A model generated the notes under the pieces. It did no database searches. It was not told the DNA's origin and saw nothing but the letters and a program-made list of their open reading frames with translations. Of a stretch of 8,125 nucleotides of DNA, positions 1 through 5,147 are shown in pieces; the first letter of the stretch is position 1, and every line of letters starts with the position of its first letter. This DNA comes from Nitrospinota bacterium (lineage in GTDB: Bacteria; UBA8248): the NCBI GenBank assembly GCA_003506735.1, contig DNYS01000158.1, forward strand, positions 821-8,945. The letters are read 5' to 3'. Made by a program: the position numbers and the translations under genes.

Positions 1-387
1 CGCCACGGCCTCGCCATCGAGCGGGGAGACACCTTTCTCTACTACACCGGCCATTACGAGAGGTGCTTCAACGATCCCGATCCGGACAAATGGTGGAAGG
101 ATTTCGCGGGCCTGAGCCGCCCGGCGACTGAGCATCTGGCCGACCTGGGGGTGATGAATATCGGGTGCGAGGCGTTCACCATCGAGAATCCGACGGAGAT
201 GTTCCCGGATTCGGAGGAGCCCTACCCCTCCCATCAGGTGTGCAAGGAGCGGGGGTTGCTCAACACGGAGAATTTGGTCATCCCCCGGCGCTTGGTGGGC
301 AAGCGCTTCCGGTTCGTATGCCTGCCCCTCAAGCTCCGGGGCGGGACCGGCTCGCCCACCCGGGCGGTGGCCCTGCTGGACGGGTAG
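1..387 (+). CDS. Cyclase family protein (kynurenine formamidase-like), C-terminal part
   Basis: This is the last 128 codons of a metal-dependent hydrolase of the cyclase/kynurenine formamidase superfamily (Pfam Cyclase type). The start lies left of the window. The order of conserved pieces fits the family: a GD-x-FLYYTGH stretch near fragment residues 9-18, a PATEHLADLGVMNIGCE segment, then a histidine at fragment residue 78 and a glutamate at 90 (SHQVC...LNTEN). In characterised formamidases a His and a Glu twelve residues apart near the C terminus contribute to the active site, and this spacing is kept. The end (LPLKLRGGTGSPTRAVAL) is the usual closing strand of the family. The N-terminal zinc-binding HxGTHxDxPxH motif should lie upstream and cannot be checked here. 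The substrate is unknown, since members act on kynurenine, isatin, cyclic amides and other ring or amide bonds. The gene ends three bases before the stop codon of the convergent methyltransferase gene. Confidence 0.85.
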   Translation, partial: RHGLAIERGDTFLYYTGHYERCFNDPDPDKWWKDFAGLSRPATEHLADLGVMNIGCEAFTIENPTEMFPDSEEPYPSHQVCKERGLLNTENLVIPRRLVGKRFRFVCLPLKLRGGTGSPTRAVALLDG

Positions 388-390
388 GCG

Positions 391-1212
391 CTATTTCTCT
401 TCGGGGTTTTTTTCGGGTTTTTTGCAGACAGGTTTTTTACAAACAAACAGGTAGCGGTTGAGGCTGAAGAAGTATTCGCCCGCCCGGCCAAGCTCTTCGA
501 GCTCGGCGGCCCAGGCCTTGACCTCCTCCTTGGGCAGATCGCCGAAGCGGATGACAAAGGGGACGATGATGCCGATCATCCCGAAACTGTAGCTGCCGGG
601 CTCGTATTCGGGGTTGAGGATGGGATAGACATCGCGCCGCTGGATCTCGAAGCCAGCCTCGCGCAGCCGGGCCGAGAGGGTCCGGGGAAGGTGGGGATCG
701 GCCAGGTGGGCGTCCCAGGCCTTGAGGATGCGCCCGGCACGCGCGGGGTCCCTGGCGTTCCAGACGAGGGAATCCCAGTCCGTGTCGAAGATGACCGCGC
801 GCCCCCCGGGCCGGAGGACGCGGCGAAGCTCCCCCAGGGCGGCGGCGATGCCGGGGACGTATTCATAGACCTGGGTGACGATAGCGGCGTCGAACTCCCC
901 GTCGCCCGCCGGAACCGCCTCGGCATTCCCCTCCCTGAGGGTGACCTGCGCCAGCCCTGCGCAGCGGCGTCGCGCAAGCGCGATCATCGCCCCGGCCGGC
1001 TCCACGCCCACCGCGCCGCCCGATGGGCCGACCGCCTCGCCGAGATCGCGCAGGACGTAGCCGGGGCCCGATCCGATATCGACGATCCGCTCGCCTGTGA
1101 GAGGTGCCAGAGCGTCCATGACGAACGCCCGCTGGCGCACCTCCTCCTTCGATGCGTAGACCGCCTCGACCCGCCGCGCCGCCTTCTCGTCGAACCTGGG
1201 CGGCTGCTCCAC
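391..1212 (-). CDS. Class I SAM-dependent methyltransferase
   Basis: A Rossmann-fold methyltransferase of 273 residues that should transfer a methyl group from S-adenosylmethionine to an unidentified small molecule. Motif I is VDIGSGPGY at residues 44-52. An acidic residue at the end of strand 2 (E71 in GVEP) should bind the SAM ribose. The FDAAIVTQVYEYVPG segment at 107-121 and the LRRVLRPGGRAVIFDTDWDSLVW block at 129-151 are the usual motif II/III regions of UbiE-like and arsenite-methyltransferase-like enzymes. I place the start at a GTG because an AAGGAGGA site (1219-1226) lies about seven bases upstream. The open frame continues to 1380, but that extension is low-complexity and overlaps the divergent promoter. 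The C terminus is odd: a near-duplicated Cys-Lys-Lys-Pro unit followed by a Lys/Glu-rich end, encoded by A-runs. It converges with the cyclase gene with almost no gap and diverges from the transporter pair. Confidence 0.88.
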   Translation of the reverse strand: MEQPPRFDEKAARRVEAVYASKEEVRQRAFVMDALAPLTGERIVDIGSGPGYVLRDLGEAVGPSGGAVGVEPAGAMIALARRRCAGLAQVTLREGNAEAVPAGDGEFDAAIVTQVYEYVPGIAAALGELRRVLRPGGRAVIFDTDWDSLVWNARDPARAGRILKAWDAHLADPHLPRTLSARLREAGFEIQRRDVYPILNPEYEPGSYSFGMIGIIVPFVIRFGDLPKEEVKAWAAELEELGRAGEYFFSLNRYLFVCKKPVCKKPEKNPEEK

Positions 1213-1218
1213 GTTCAC

Positions 1219-1226
1219 TCCTCCTT
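1219..1226 (-). promoter_or_regulatory. Shine-Dalgarno site of the methyltransferase gene
   Basis: AAGGAGGA on the minus strand, near-perfect against the 16S anti-SD. It decides the start: the GTG at 1212-1210 is at normal spacing, while another in-frame GTG at 1218-1216 directly abuts the site and is too close. Confidence 0.75.
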
Positions 1227-1260
1227 GGACCCTTCGTTGGACCCTTTGTTGACCCTTCCG
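1225..1260 (+). repeat. Three imperfect 12-bp tandem repeats (TTGGACCCTTYG)
   Basis: Two near-identical copies, TTGGACCCTTCG (1225-1236) and TTGGACCCTTTG (1237-1248), are followed by a degenerate third, TTGACCCTTCCG (1249-1260). The third copy supplies the TTGACC -35 hexamer of the transporter promoter. The first copy overlaps the minus-strand Shine-Dalgarno site of the methyltransferase gene. They may be direct-repeat binding sites for a regulator of the divergent pair, or simply slippage duplications. Confidence 0.6.
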
Positions 1261-1278
1261 GCCCCGGAAGCGTATAAG
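1249..1278 (+). promoter_or_regulatory. Sigma70-type promoter of the transporter pair
   Basis: A -35 element TTGACC (1249-1254, five of six to consensus) and a -10 element TATAAG (1273-1278, five of six) are separated by 18 bp. Transcription would begin near 1285, leaving about 40 bases of leader before the GTG at 1325. The spacer holds the dyad at 1255-1270, which suggests regulated expression. Confidence 0.6.
1255..1270. promoter_or_regulatory. Perfect 7-2-7 dyad (operator candidate)
   Basis: CTTCCGG-CC-CCGGAAG is a perfect inverted repeat that fills 16 of the 18 bp between the -35 and -10 hexamers of the transporter promoter. A dyad at this position is typical of MerR-type activator/repressor sites and of simple repressor operators. 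No regulator gene is present in the window. Confidence 0.5.
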
Positions 1279-1324
1279 AGCCTTTCTGCTTTTGGCGATT
1301 TTCCCTTCCGAGAGGACCATCCTG

Positions 1325-2524
1325 GTGGATCGGGCGAAAAAAACCAACATCGCCGCCATCGCCGCCAGCCATGGCGTCAATTCATTCTACCTGTTATTTC
1401 TGATCCCCATCCTTCCGATCATCGCCAAGGAATTCGAACTGAGCTACGTCGGGGTCGGCCTGATCGCATCCGTCTACGCCTTCGCCAACGGGGTGTTCCA
1501 GTTTCCCATATCGTTTCTGGGCGACTACCTCGGCCGGTGGCGCTCGGTGCTCGCATTTTCGCTCCTGGTCCAATCGGTCCCGGTATTCCTCTACGGCCTC
1601 GCCCCGGACTACACCGTCTTTCTGGGTTTCGTTTTTCTCAGCGGGCTGGGCTGCTCGGCCTACCACCCGCCCGCCATCGCCCTCATCACGCGCGAAATTC
1701 CCGGGCGGCGCGGATTTATCATGGGAATTTTCGCCGGCGGCGGGGAGGTGGGCAGCATCCTCACCCCCATCCTCGTCGGCTGGATGGCGGTGTATTTCGG
1801 CGGCTGGCGAGCGGCGGCCCACTGGGCGTTGATCCCCGGCGTCCTCATGGCGCTCTTCATCTGGCGCCACTTCGAGGACGTCCCGCGCGACCGCCGGCCC
1901 ATGAAGCAGGCCGCCCGCGCCACCCTCCGGTCGTTTTCCAGGAATAAGGCCTTGATCCTCCTGATCCTGCTCTCCACCTTCCGCATCACGGGCTTCCGGG
2001 GGCTGATGACGTTCCTGCCCCTGCTCCTCGCCCGGAACTTCGGCTTCGATGTCCAGGGCGTGGGATGGGTCCTGTCGGCCTACTTCATCGTGGGCGCGGT
2101 GGCGACGGTGATCGTGGGCCGATGGTCGGACAAGGGCAGCAAGACGAAGTACATCGCGGCCATGACTTTCTTGTGCGGCCTGGCGCTGGGGTCGATCTCC
2201 ATGGCGACCACAACGGCGGGCCTCCTGGCCTCCATCGCCGCGGTGGGCATCCTCCTGACACCGGTTCCGAGCCTGGTCCTCGCCGTGGGAACCGAGCTGG
2301 TCGAGGAGCGCCAGCGCGCAAGCGCCATCGGGCTCGTCTATGCCGTCAACGAAGGGGCGAGCACCCTTTCGCCGCTCATCGGGGGCCTCATCGCCGATTC
2401 CTTCAGCCTGCAGTTCTCGTTTCTCTTCTACGGCATCCTGTTCGGGGTATCGACCTGCATCGCCATGATTCTCCACCATGTGAACCAGGGCCGTCCCATG
2501 GCCCCGGCGGAGGGAGACGGATGA
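1325..2524 (+). CDS. MFS transporter, first of a coupled pair
   Basis: A major facilitator superfamily permease of 399 residues with the hydrophobic pattern of twelve membrane helices, expected in the inner membrane as a proton-driven exporter or importer. Visible family marks are SHGVNSFY in helix 1, a motif-A loop GDYLGRWRS (residues 66-74) between helices 2 and 3, AYHPPA (112-117) in helix 4, a glycine-rich GGGEVGSILTP stretch (138-148) resembling the helix 5 motif C, a charged central loop near 182-210, and a second motif-A-like GRWSDKGSKTK (265-275). The early His and the HPP pattern recall fosmidomycin-resistance-type (Fsr-like) transporters. I use the GTG start because GAGAGGA at 1310-1316 sits eight bases upstream. 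A TTG at 1292 would add eleven residues but has no ribosome site and would be almost at the predicted transcript start. The gene overlaps the next by an ATGA. The substrate is unknown. Confidence 0.85.
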   Translation: MDRAKKTNIAAIAASHGVNSFYLLFLIPILPIIAKEFELSYVGVGLIASVYAFANGVFQFPISFLGDYLGRWRSVLAFSLLVQSVPVFLYGLAPDYTVFLGFVFLSGLGCSAYHPPAIALITREIPGRRGFIMGIFAGGGEVGSILTPILVGWMAVYFGGWRAAAHWALIPGVLMALFIWRHFEDVPRDRRPMKQAARATLRSFSRNKALILLILLSTFRITGFRGLMTFLPLLLARNFGFDVQGVGWVLSAYFIVGAVATVIVGRWSDKGSKTKYIAAMTFLCGLALGSISMATTTAGLLASIAAVGILLTPVPSLVLAVGTELVEERQRASAIGLVYAVNEGASTLSPLIGGLIADSFSLQFSFLFYGILFGVSTCIAMILHHVNQGRPMAPAEGDG

Positions 2525-3717
2525 GCGGCGGGGAACCGGTGCGCGCGGAAAAAATGGTTCCGGCCGAAAAACCTCCCTGGGGCACCATCGGGCTGCTCTT
2601 CATGGCGCACTTCGTCGTCGATAGCCAGGTGAGCTTTCTCTCCCCCCTGCTCCCCTTGCTGAGGGAAAAATTCGGCCTCACCCTCGGGGCCGCGGGCGCG
2701 CTGATCGGCCTGCTGGGCATCTTCAACGCGGGGAGCCAGCCCATCACGGCCATCGTCACCGACCGGTGGCCCCGCCTCCCCTGGCTCGGCATCGGACTCA
2801 TCGGCAGCGCTATTTTCCTGACCGCGGCGGGGTGGCTCTCCTCCTACGCCGCCGTGGCGATCGCGGTCCCCATCGGCGGGGCCCTCGCCGGCCTCGCCCA
2901 CCCCGACATGGCCTCGCGGGCGGGCGCCCTCAGCGACCGCCACCGCAGCCTCGCCGTCAGCATTTTCGTGGCGGGCGGAAGGCTCGGCTTCTCCCTGGGG
3001 CCCATCATCGCCCTGTTCATCGTGAAATGGTGGGGGATGGAGTGGCTCTGGATCTATGTGGGGGTCAACATCGCCGCCGTCGCCGGGATCACGCGGGGGC
3101 TCCCCAAACTCGCCCCCGCCGCCGGAGGCGGGACCGGCCACTTCCGGGGGCTCGGCACCGAGGTGTGGGCGGCCCGGTATCCCTTGTCCATCCTGCTCGG
3201 CGTCACGGTTTCGCGGGCCATCGTCACCGTCAACATGCAGGGCCTCTTGCCCACGCTTTACGTCGAACGGGGCCTGGGCCTCTGGCAGGGCGGCATCGCG
3301 AACTCGGTGCTGCTCTTCTTCGGCATGGCGGGAGTCATGACCGGGGGGGCGCTCGCCGACCGGATCGGCAAGCGGAAGGTGATCGGATCGGGAATCGCCG
3401 CCTCCATCGTGGGCCTGATCGGGTTTCTCCTGGCCCCGCCCTGGTTCGCGATGGCCTGCATCGCCCTCCTGGGCTTTAGCCTTTACATGCCCATGGGAGT
3501 CGGCATGGCCTATGCCCAGGAGTTCCTCCCCGCCCACAGGGGCTTCGCCAGCTCCCTCACATTGGGCGTATCGTGGGGCCTGGCGAGCTTTTCCGTCATC
3601 CCCATCTCGAGGGTGGCCGAGGACATCGGGCTCCTCCAGACCTTCTGGGTTCTCCCCGCCTCCCTCGTCGTGGGGATGATCTTCACCTACTTCCTTCCCG
3701 AGGACCGGAAAGGGTAA
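2521..3717 (+). CDS. MFS transporter, second of a coupled pair (Fsr-like)
   Basis: A second major facilitator permease of 398 residues, again with about twelve predicted membrane helices. MAHFVVDSQVSFLSPLLPLL (residues 28-47) in helix 1 resembles the H-x3-D pattern of fosmidomycin-resistance-type transporters. DRWPR (81-85) is a degenerate first motif A, GLAHPDMASRAG (124-135) carries the HP motif of helix 4, and ADRIGKRKV (279-287) is a well-formed second motif A. Its ATG lies in the ATGA shared with the stop of the upstream transporter, and GGAGGGAG just before it is a good ribosome site, so the two are very likely translated together. It is diverged from its partner in sequence, so this is either an old duplication or two related but distinct pumps. 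The substrate is unknown. Efflux of a small acidic or phosphonate-like compound is only a guess from family. Confidence 0.87.
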   Translation: MSGGEPVRAEKMVPAEKPPWGTIGLLFMAHFVVDSQVSFLSPLLPLLREKFGLTLGAAGALIGLLGIFNAGSQPITAIVTDRWPRLPWLGIGLIGSAIFLTAAGWLSSYAAVAIAVPIGGALAGLAHPDMASRAGALSDRHRSLAVSIFVAGGRLGFSLGPIIALFIVKWWGMEWLWIYVGVNIAAVAGITRGLPKLAPAAGGGTGHFRGLGTEVWAARYPLSILLGVTVSRAIVTVNMQGLLPTLYVERGLGLWQGGIANSVLLFFGMAGVMTGGALADRIGKRKVIGSGIAASIVGLIGFLLAPPWFAMACIALLGFSLYMPMGVGMAYAQEFLPAHRGFASSLTLGVSWGLASFSVIPISRVAEDIGLLQTFWVLPASLVVGMIFTYFLPEDRKG

Positions 3718-3754
3718 GGGACGGCATTCCCGCCTCCGAAAAATATCGCGCGAC

Positions 3755-3796
3755 AAAAATCCGCGGCCCCAGGCGCGCCGGGACCGCGATCGTTTT
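3755..3796. terminator. Bidirectional intrinsic terminator-like hairpin
   Basis: Arms CGCGGCCCC (3762-3770) and GGGACCGCG (3780-3788) pair with one internal mismatch around a GC-rich 9-base loop. On the minus strand the hairpin is followed after two bases by five Ts (3759-3755). On the plus strand it is followed by ATCG and four Ts (3793-3796). It lies between the convergent second transporter gene and the selenoprotein gene and could stop transcripts from both sides, better in the minus direction. Confidence 0.6.
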
Positions 3797-3810
3797 ACCT
3801 TGTGAAAAAG

Positions 3811-4461
3811 CTAGGCGCCCGCCGCCACCTCGGCTCCCTGCTCGGAGAGAAGTTCATCCAGCAACGACTCGATCCGGGGCTTTTCGGTCCAATCGGCCTT
3901 GTAGGCGATCTTCCCCTCTTTATCGATGATGTAGATCATGTTCGGCATGCGGCCATAAGCCATCACCACGGACTCTTCCAAATCGTCCACGAGGACGGGC
4001 ACCTTCATCCCGAACGTCTCGACCAACTCCTTCGCATAGCCCAGCTTGTGCTCGTAGGTGGAATGTTGGGTGTATTTTTTAAAATACCTTCGCTCGCCCG
4101 CATGGGGTTCCTTCGAATACACCACAAAAAACGCGACATCCCTATCCTTGTACTTTTGATTCAGCTCTTCGATACCCGGCAACTGCCGGCGGTAGGGGGG
4201 TCACGTAATGGCGCCGAATTCGACGACAATGTTCTTCTTCCCGAGAAAGTCGGCGAAGTTCACCTCGACCCCTTCGGTCGTTTTGAGCTGGACCGGCGGC
4301 GCATCGTCGCCCGGCTGGAGCAATTCCGAGAACGCCTTATGGCGGACCTTGCGGAATCCGCCGAGCTCCCGCTTGATCATCCGGATGGGGTCCAGGTACC
4401 AGAGGCTCCACATCCCTCCCAGGGGACCCGGCGGCCTGTCGAAATGATCTTGCTTTTGCAT
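3811..4461 (-). CDS. Deiodinase-like / redoxin selenoprotein with in-frame UGA (Sec87)
   Basis: A thioredoxin-fold protein of 216 residues read through an in-frame TGA at 4203-4201, interpreted as selenocysteine 87. Before it lie a GDDAPPVQLKTTEGVEVNFADFLGKK segment (51-76), typical of AhpC/TSA and deiodinase-like redoxins, and strand NIVVEFGAIT. After it the frame continues directly as PPYRRQLPGIEELNQKY. GAIT-U-PPY matches the T-U-PPF active site of iodothyronine deiodinases and the TCPPF of cysteine homologues. VYSKEPHAGE (114-123) corresponds to the deiodinase VYI-EAH segment, with the His 33 residues after Sec. A thioredoxin-fold close (VPVLVDDLEE, then MIYIIDKEGKIAYK) follows. There is no signal peptide, so it is likely cytoplasmic. 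The ATG has AAGGAGGA (4467-4474) at ideal spacing. There is no Cys anywhere, so Sec would be the only redox centre. Function is probably peroxide, thiol or dehalogenation chemistry; the substrate is unknown. A nonsense mutation or sequencing error is the alternative, disfavoured by TGA position, preserved frame and the hairpin after it. Confidence 0.85.
4173..4194 (-). promoter_or_regulatory. Candidate bacterial SECIS element
   Basis: On the mRNA, just after the UGA, CCGGC-AGUU-GCCGG forms a perfect 5-bp stem with a 4-base loop. A lower UAC/GUA helix extends it, with a 2-base CG bulge on the 5' side. The loop begins 17 bases after the UGA. Bacterial SECIS elements lie within the coding region just after the UGA, have a small apical loop with a G in its first two positions, and start the loop roughly 16-37 bases downstream. 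This hairpin meets those points at the short end of the range, and its loop contains a G-U step, as SelB-bound E. coli fdhF does. The fold was judged by eye, with no energy calculation. Confidence 0.65.
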
Positions 4462-4466
4462 GAAAA

Positions 4467-4474
4467 TCCTCCTT
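4467..4474 (-). promoter_or_regulatory. Shine-Dalgarno site of the selenoprotein gene
   Basis: AAGGAGGA on the minus strand, five bases (TTTTC) before the ATG at 4461. It shows that the short upstream half is a real, well-initiated gene start and not a chance ORF, which supports reading the whole 651-base frame as one gene. Confidence 0.75.
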
Positions 4475-4568
4475 CCGCACTCCAGATATTTTCGGTGAGA
4501 CTCCGAATATTACTTGAATAAGACTATTCATATCAGTGGCTTTTGTCGAGAGGGGCCGCCGAACCGGC

Positions 4569-4586
4569 AATCCTCTATTGAGGATT
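4569..4586. promoter_or_regulatory. Perfect 7-4-7 inverted repeat (operator or hairpin)
   Basis: AATCCTC-TATT-GAGGATT lies in the 197-base gap between the divergent selenoprotein and secreted-protein genes. Its right arm overlaps the candidate -35 element at 4578. It may be a repressor operator that controls the plus-strand gene, or both genes. It has no T tract, so it is not a terminator. Confidence 0.45.
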
Positions 4587-4606
4587 CCGCTTTAAAGGAC
4601 TAAAAT
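4578..4606 (+). promoter_or_regulatory. Sigma70-type promoter of the secreted-protein gene
   Basis: TTGAGG (4578-4583, four of six) and TAAAAT (4601-4606, five of six) are separated by the ideal 17 bp. The start of transcription would be near 4613, giving a leader of about 45 bases with a GGAGA ribosome site before the ATG. On the opposite strand this gap is AT-rich, but I could not identify a convincing promoter pair for the selenoprotein gene. Confidence 0.55.
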
Positions 4607-4658
4607 ATTTGAAGTTGCCGGAGAATGTTCCCGCCCGGCCGCCAACGGAGAGAATCCG

Positions 4659-5132
4659 ATGGATCCTATGAAACTGGTCATGGCCGGCCTGCTTGTCGCG
4701 GCGTCATCGCTTAGCCCGGGCGATTTTCCCGCATCCGTATATTCACAGGAAAAGAAATCGGATAAAAAGCCAGGCACGACAAAAATCGACCCCAAGACGG
4801 CCAAGAAACTCCGCGAGGCCCGGATCAAGGATATCCGGAAAAAAATCGACAACATCGGAACCCTCATCCAAAGCGTCAACTCGCAACTCAAGCTCCGGAC
4901 CTCCGGCCCCGCAGTGTTCGACCAGAAGCGCTCGCTCGAAAACCAGCTTCGCGATCTGATCACGCTTTTCGCCCTGACCACTCAGGCCCTCACCGAGGCC
5001 GGGCGCCTTTCCCGCGAGGTCGGCGATATCAAGCGCCACGCGCGCAAAGGGCCGCGCGACACCCGGCGGCTGCAGCTGGCCAACTTCCTCGACGCCCGGC
5101 GCACCGAGTACATCATCTTCGGAACCCGGTAG
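4659..5132 (+). CDS. Small secreted Lys-rich coiled-coil protein of unknown function
   Basis: A protein of 157 residues that I do not recognise. Residues 4-18 (MKLVMAGLLVAASSL) are a hydrophobic segment after a short charged start, and a signal-peptidase site is plausible near residue 29 (VYS before QEKK). The mature protein would therefore be in the periplasm or outside the cell. Residues 31-65 are very rich in Lys with many charged residues. Residues 50-125 look helical and heptad-like (KKIDNIGTLIQSVNSQLKL, RSLENQLRDLITLFAL), suggesting a coiled coil or helical hairpin. The C-terminal part is Arg-rich and ends in YIIFGTR. The first ATG is chosen because GGAGA lies at normal distance; a second ATG three codons later begins closer to the hydrophobic core. 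There is no Cys and no lipobox. It diverges from the selenoprotein gene, which may or may not be meaningful. Confidence 0.7.
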   Translation: MDPMKLVMAGLLVAASSLSPGDFPASVYSQEKKSDKKPGTTKIDPKTAKKLREARIKDIRKKIDNIGTLIQSVNSQLKLRTSGPAVFDQKRSLENQLRDLITLFALTTQALTEAGRLSREVGDIKRHARKGPRDTRRLQLANFLDARRTEYIIFGTR

Positions 5133-5143
5133 GCCCTCGGGCC
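5132..5143. terminator. Short hairpin between convergent genes, weak terminator at best
   Basis: GGCCC-TC-GGGCC is a perfect dyad that begins at the last base of the secreted-protein stop codon and fills most of the 15-base gap to the convergent acetyltransferase gene. No T tract follows on either strand, so intrinsic termination here would be inefficient. It may only be a pause or a 3'-end stabilising hairpin. Confidence 0.3.
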
Positions 5144-5147
5144 GCGC

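Noticed and set aside
1292..1324. TTG start extending the first transporter by eleven residues
   Set aside because: No ribosome site precedes it, and it would lie only a few bases after the predicted transcript start. The GTG at 1325 has GAGAGGA at good spacing.
1213..1380. N-terminal extension of the methyltransferase up to 1380
   Set aside because: The extension is low-complexity, overlaps the divergent transporter gene and its promoter, and lacks a ribosome site. The GTG at 1212 has a near-perfect one.
1394..3756. Long minus-strand open frames opposite the two transporter genes
   Set aside because: They are rich in Asp, Glu, Gly, His and Arg as expected for shadows of GC-rich membrane-protein genes, show no domain, and lack convincing starts.
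3811..4461. Pseudogene or two separate genes (86 and 123 codons) split by a stop
   Set aside because: The halves are in the same frame with no loss or gain of bases. The only start with a ribosome site is upstream of the TGA. The TGA falls exactly on the catalytic column and is followed by a SECIS-like hairpin.
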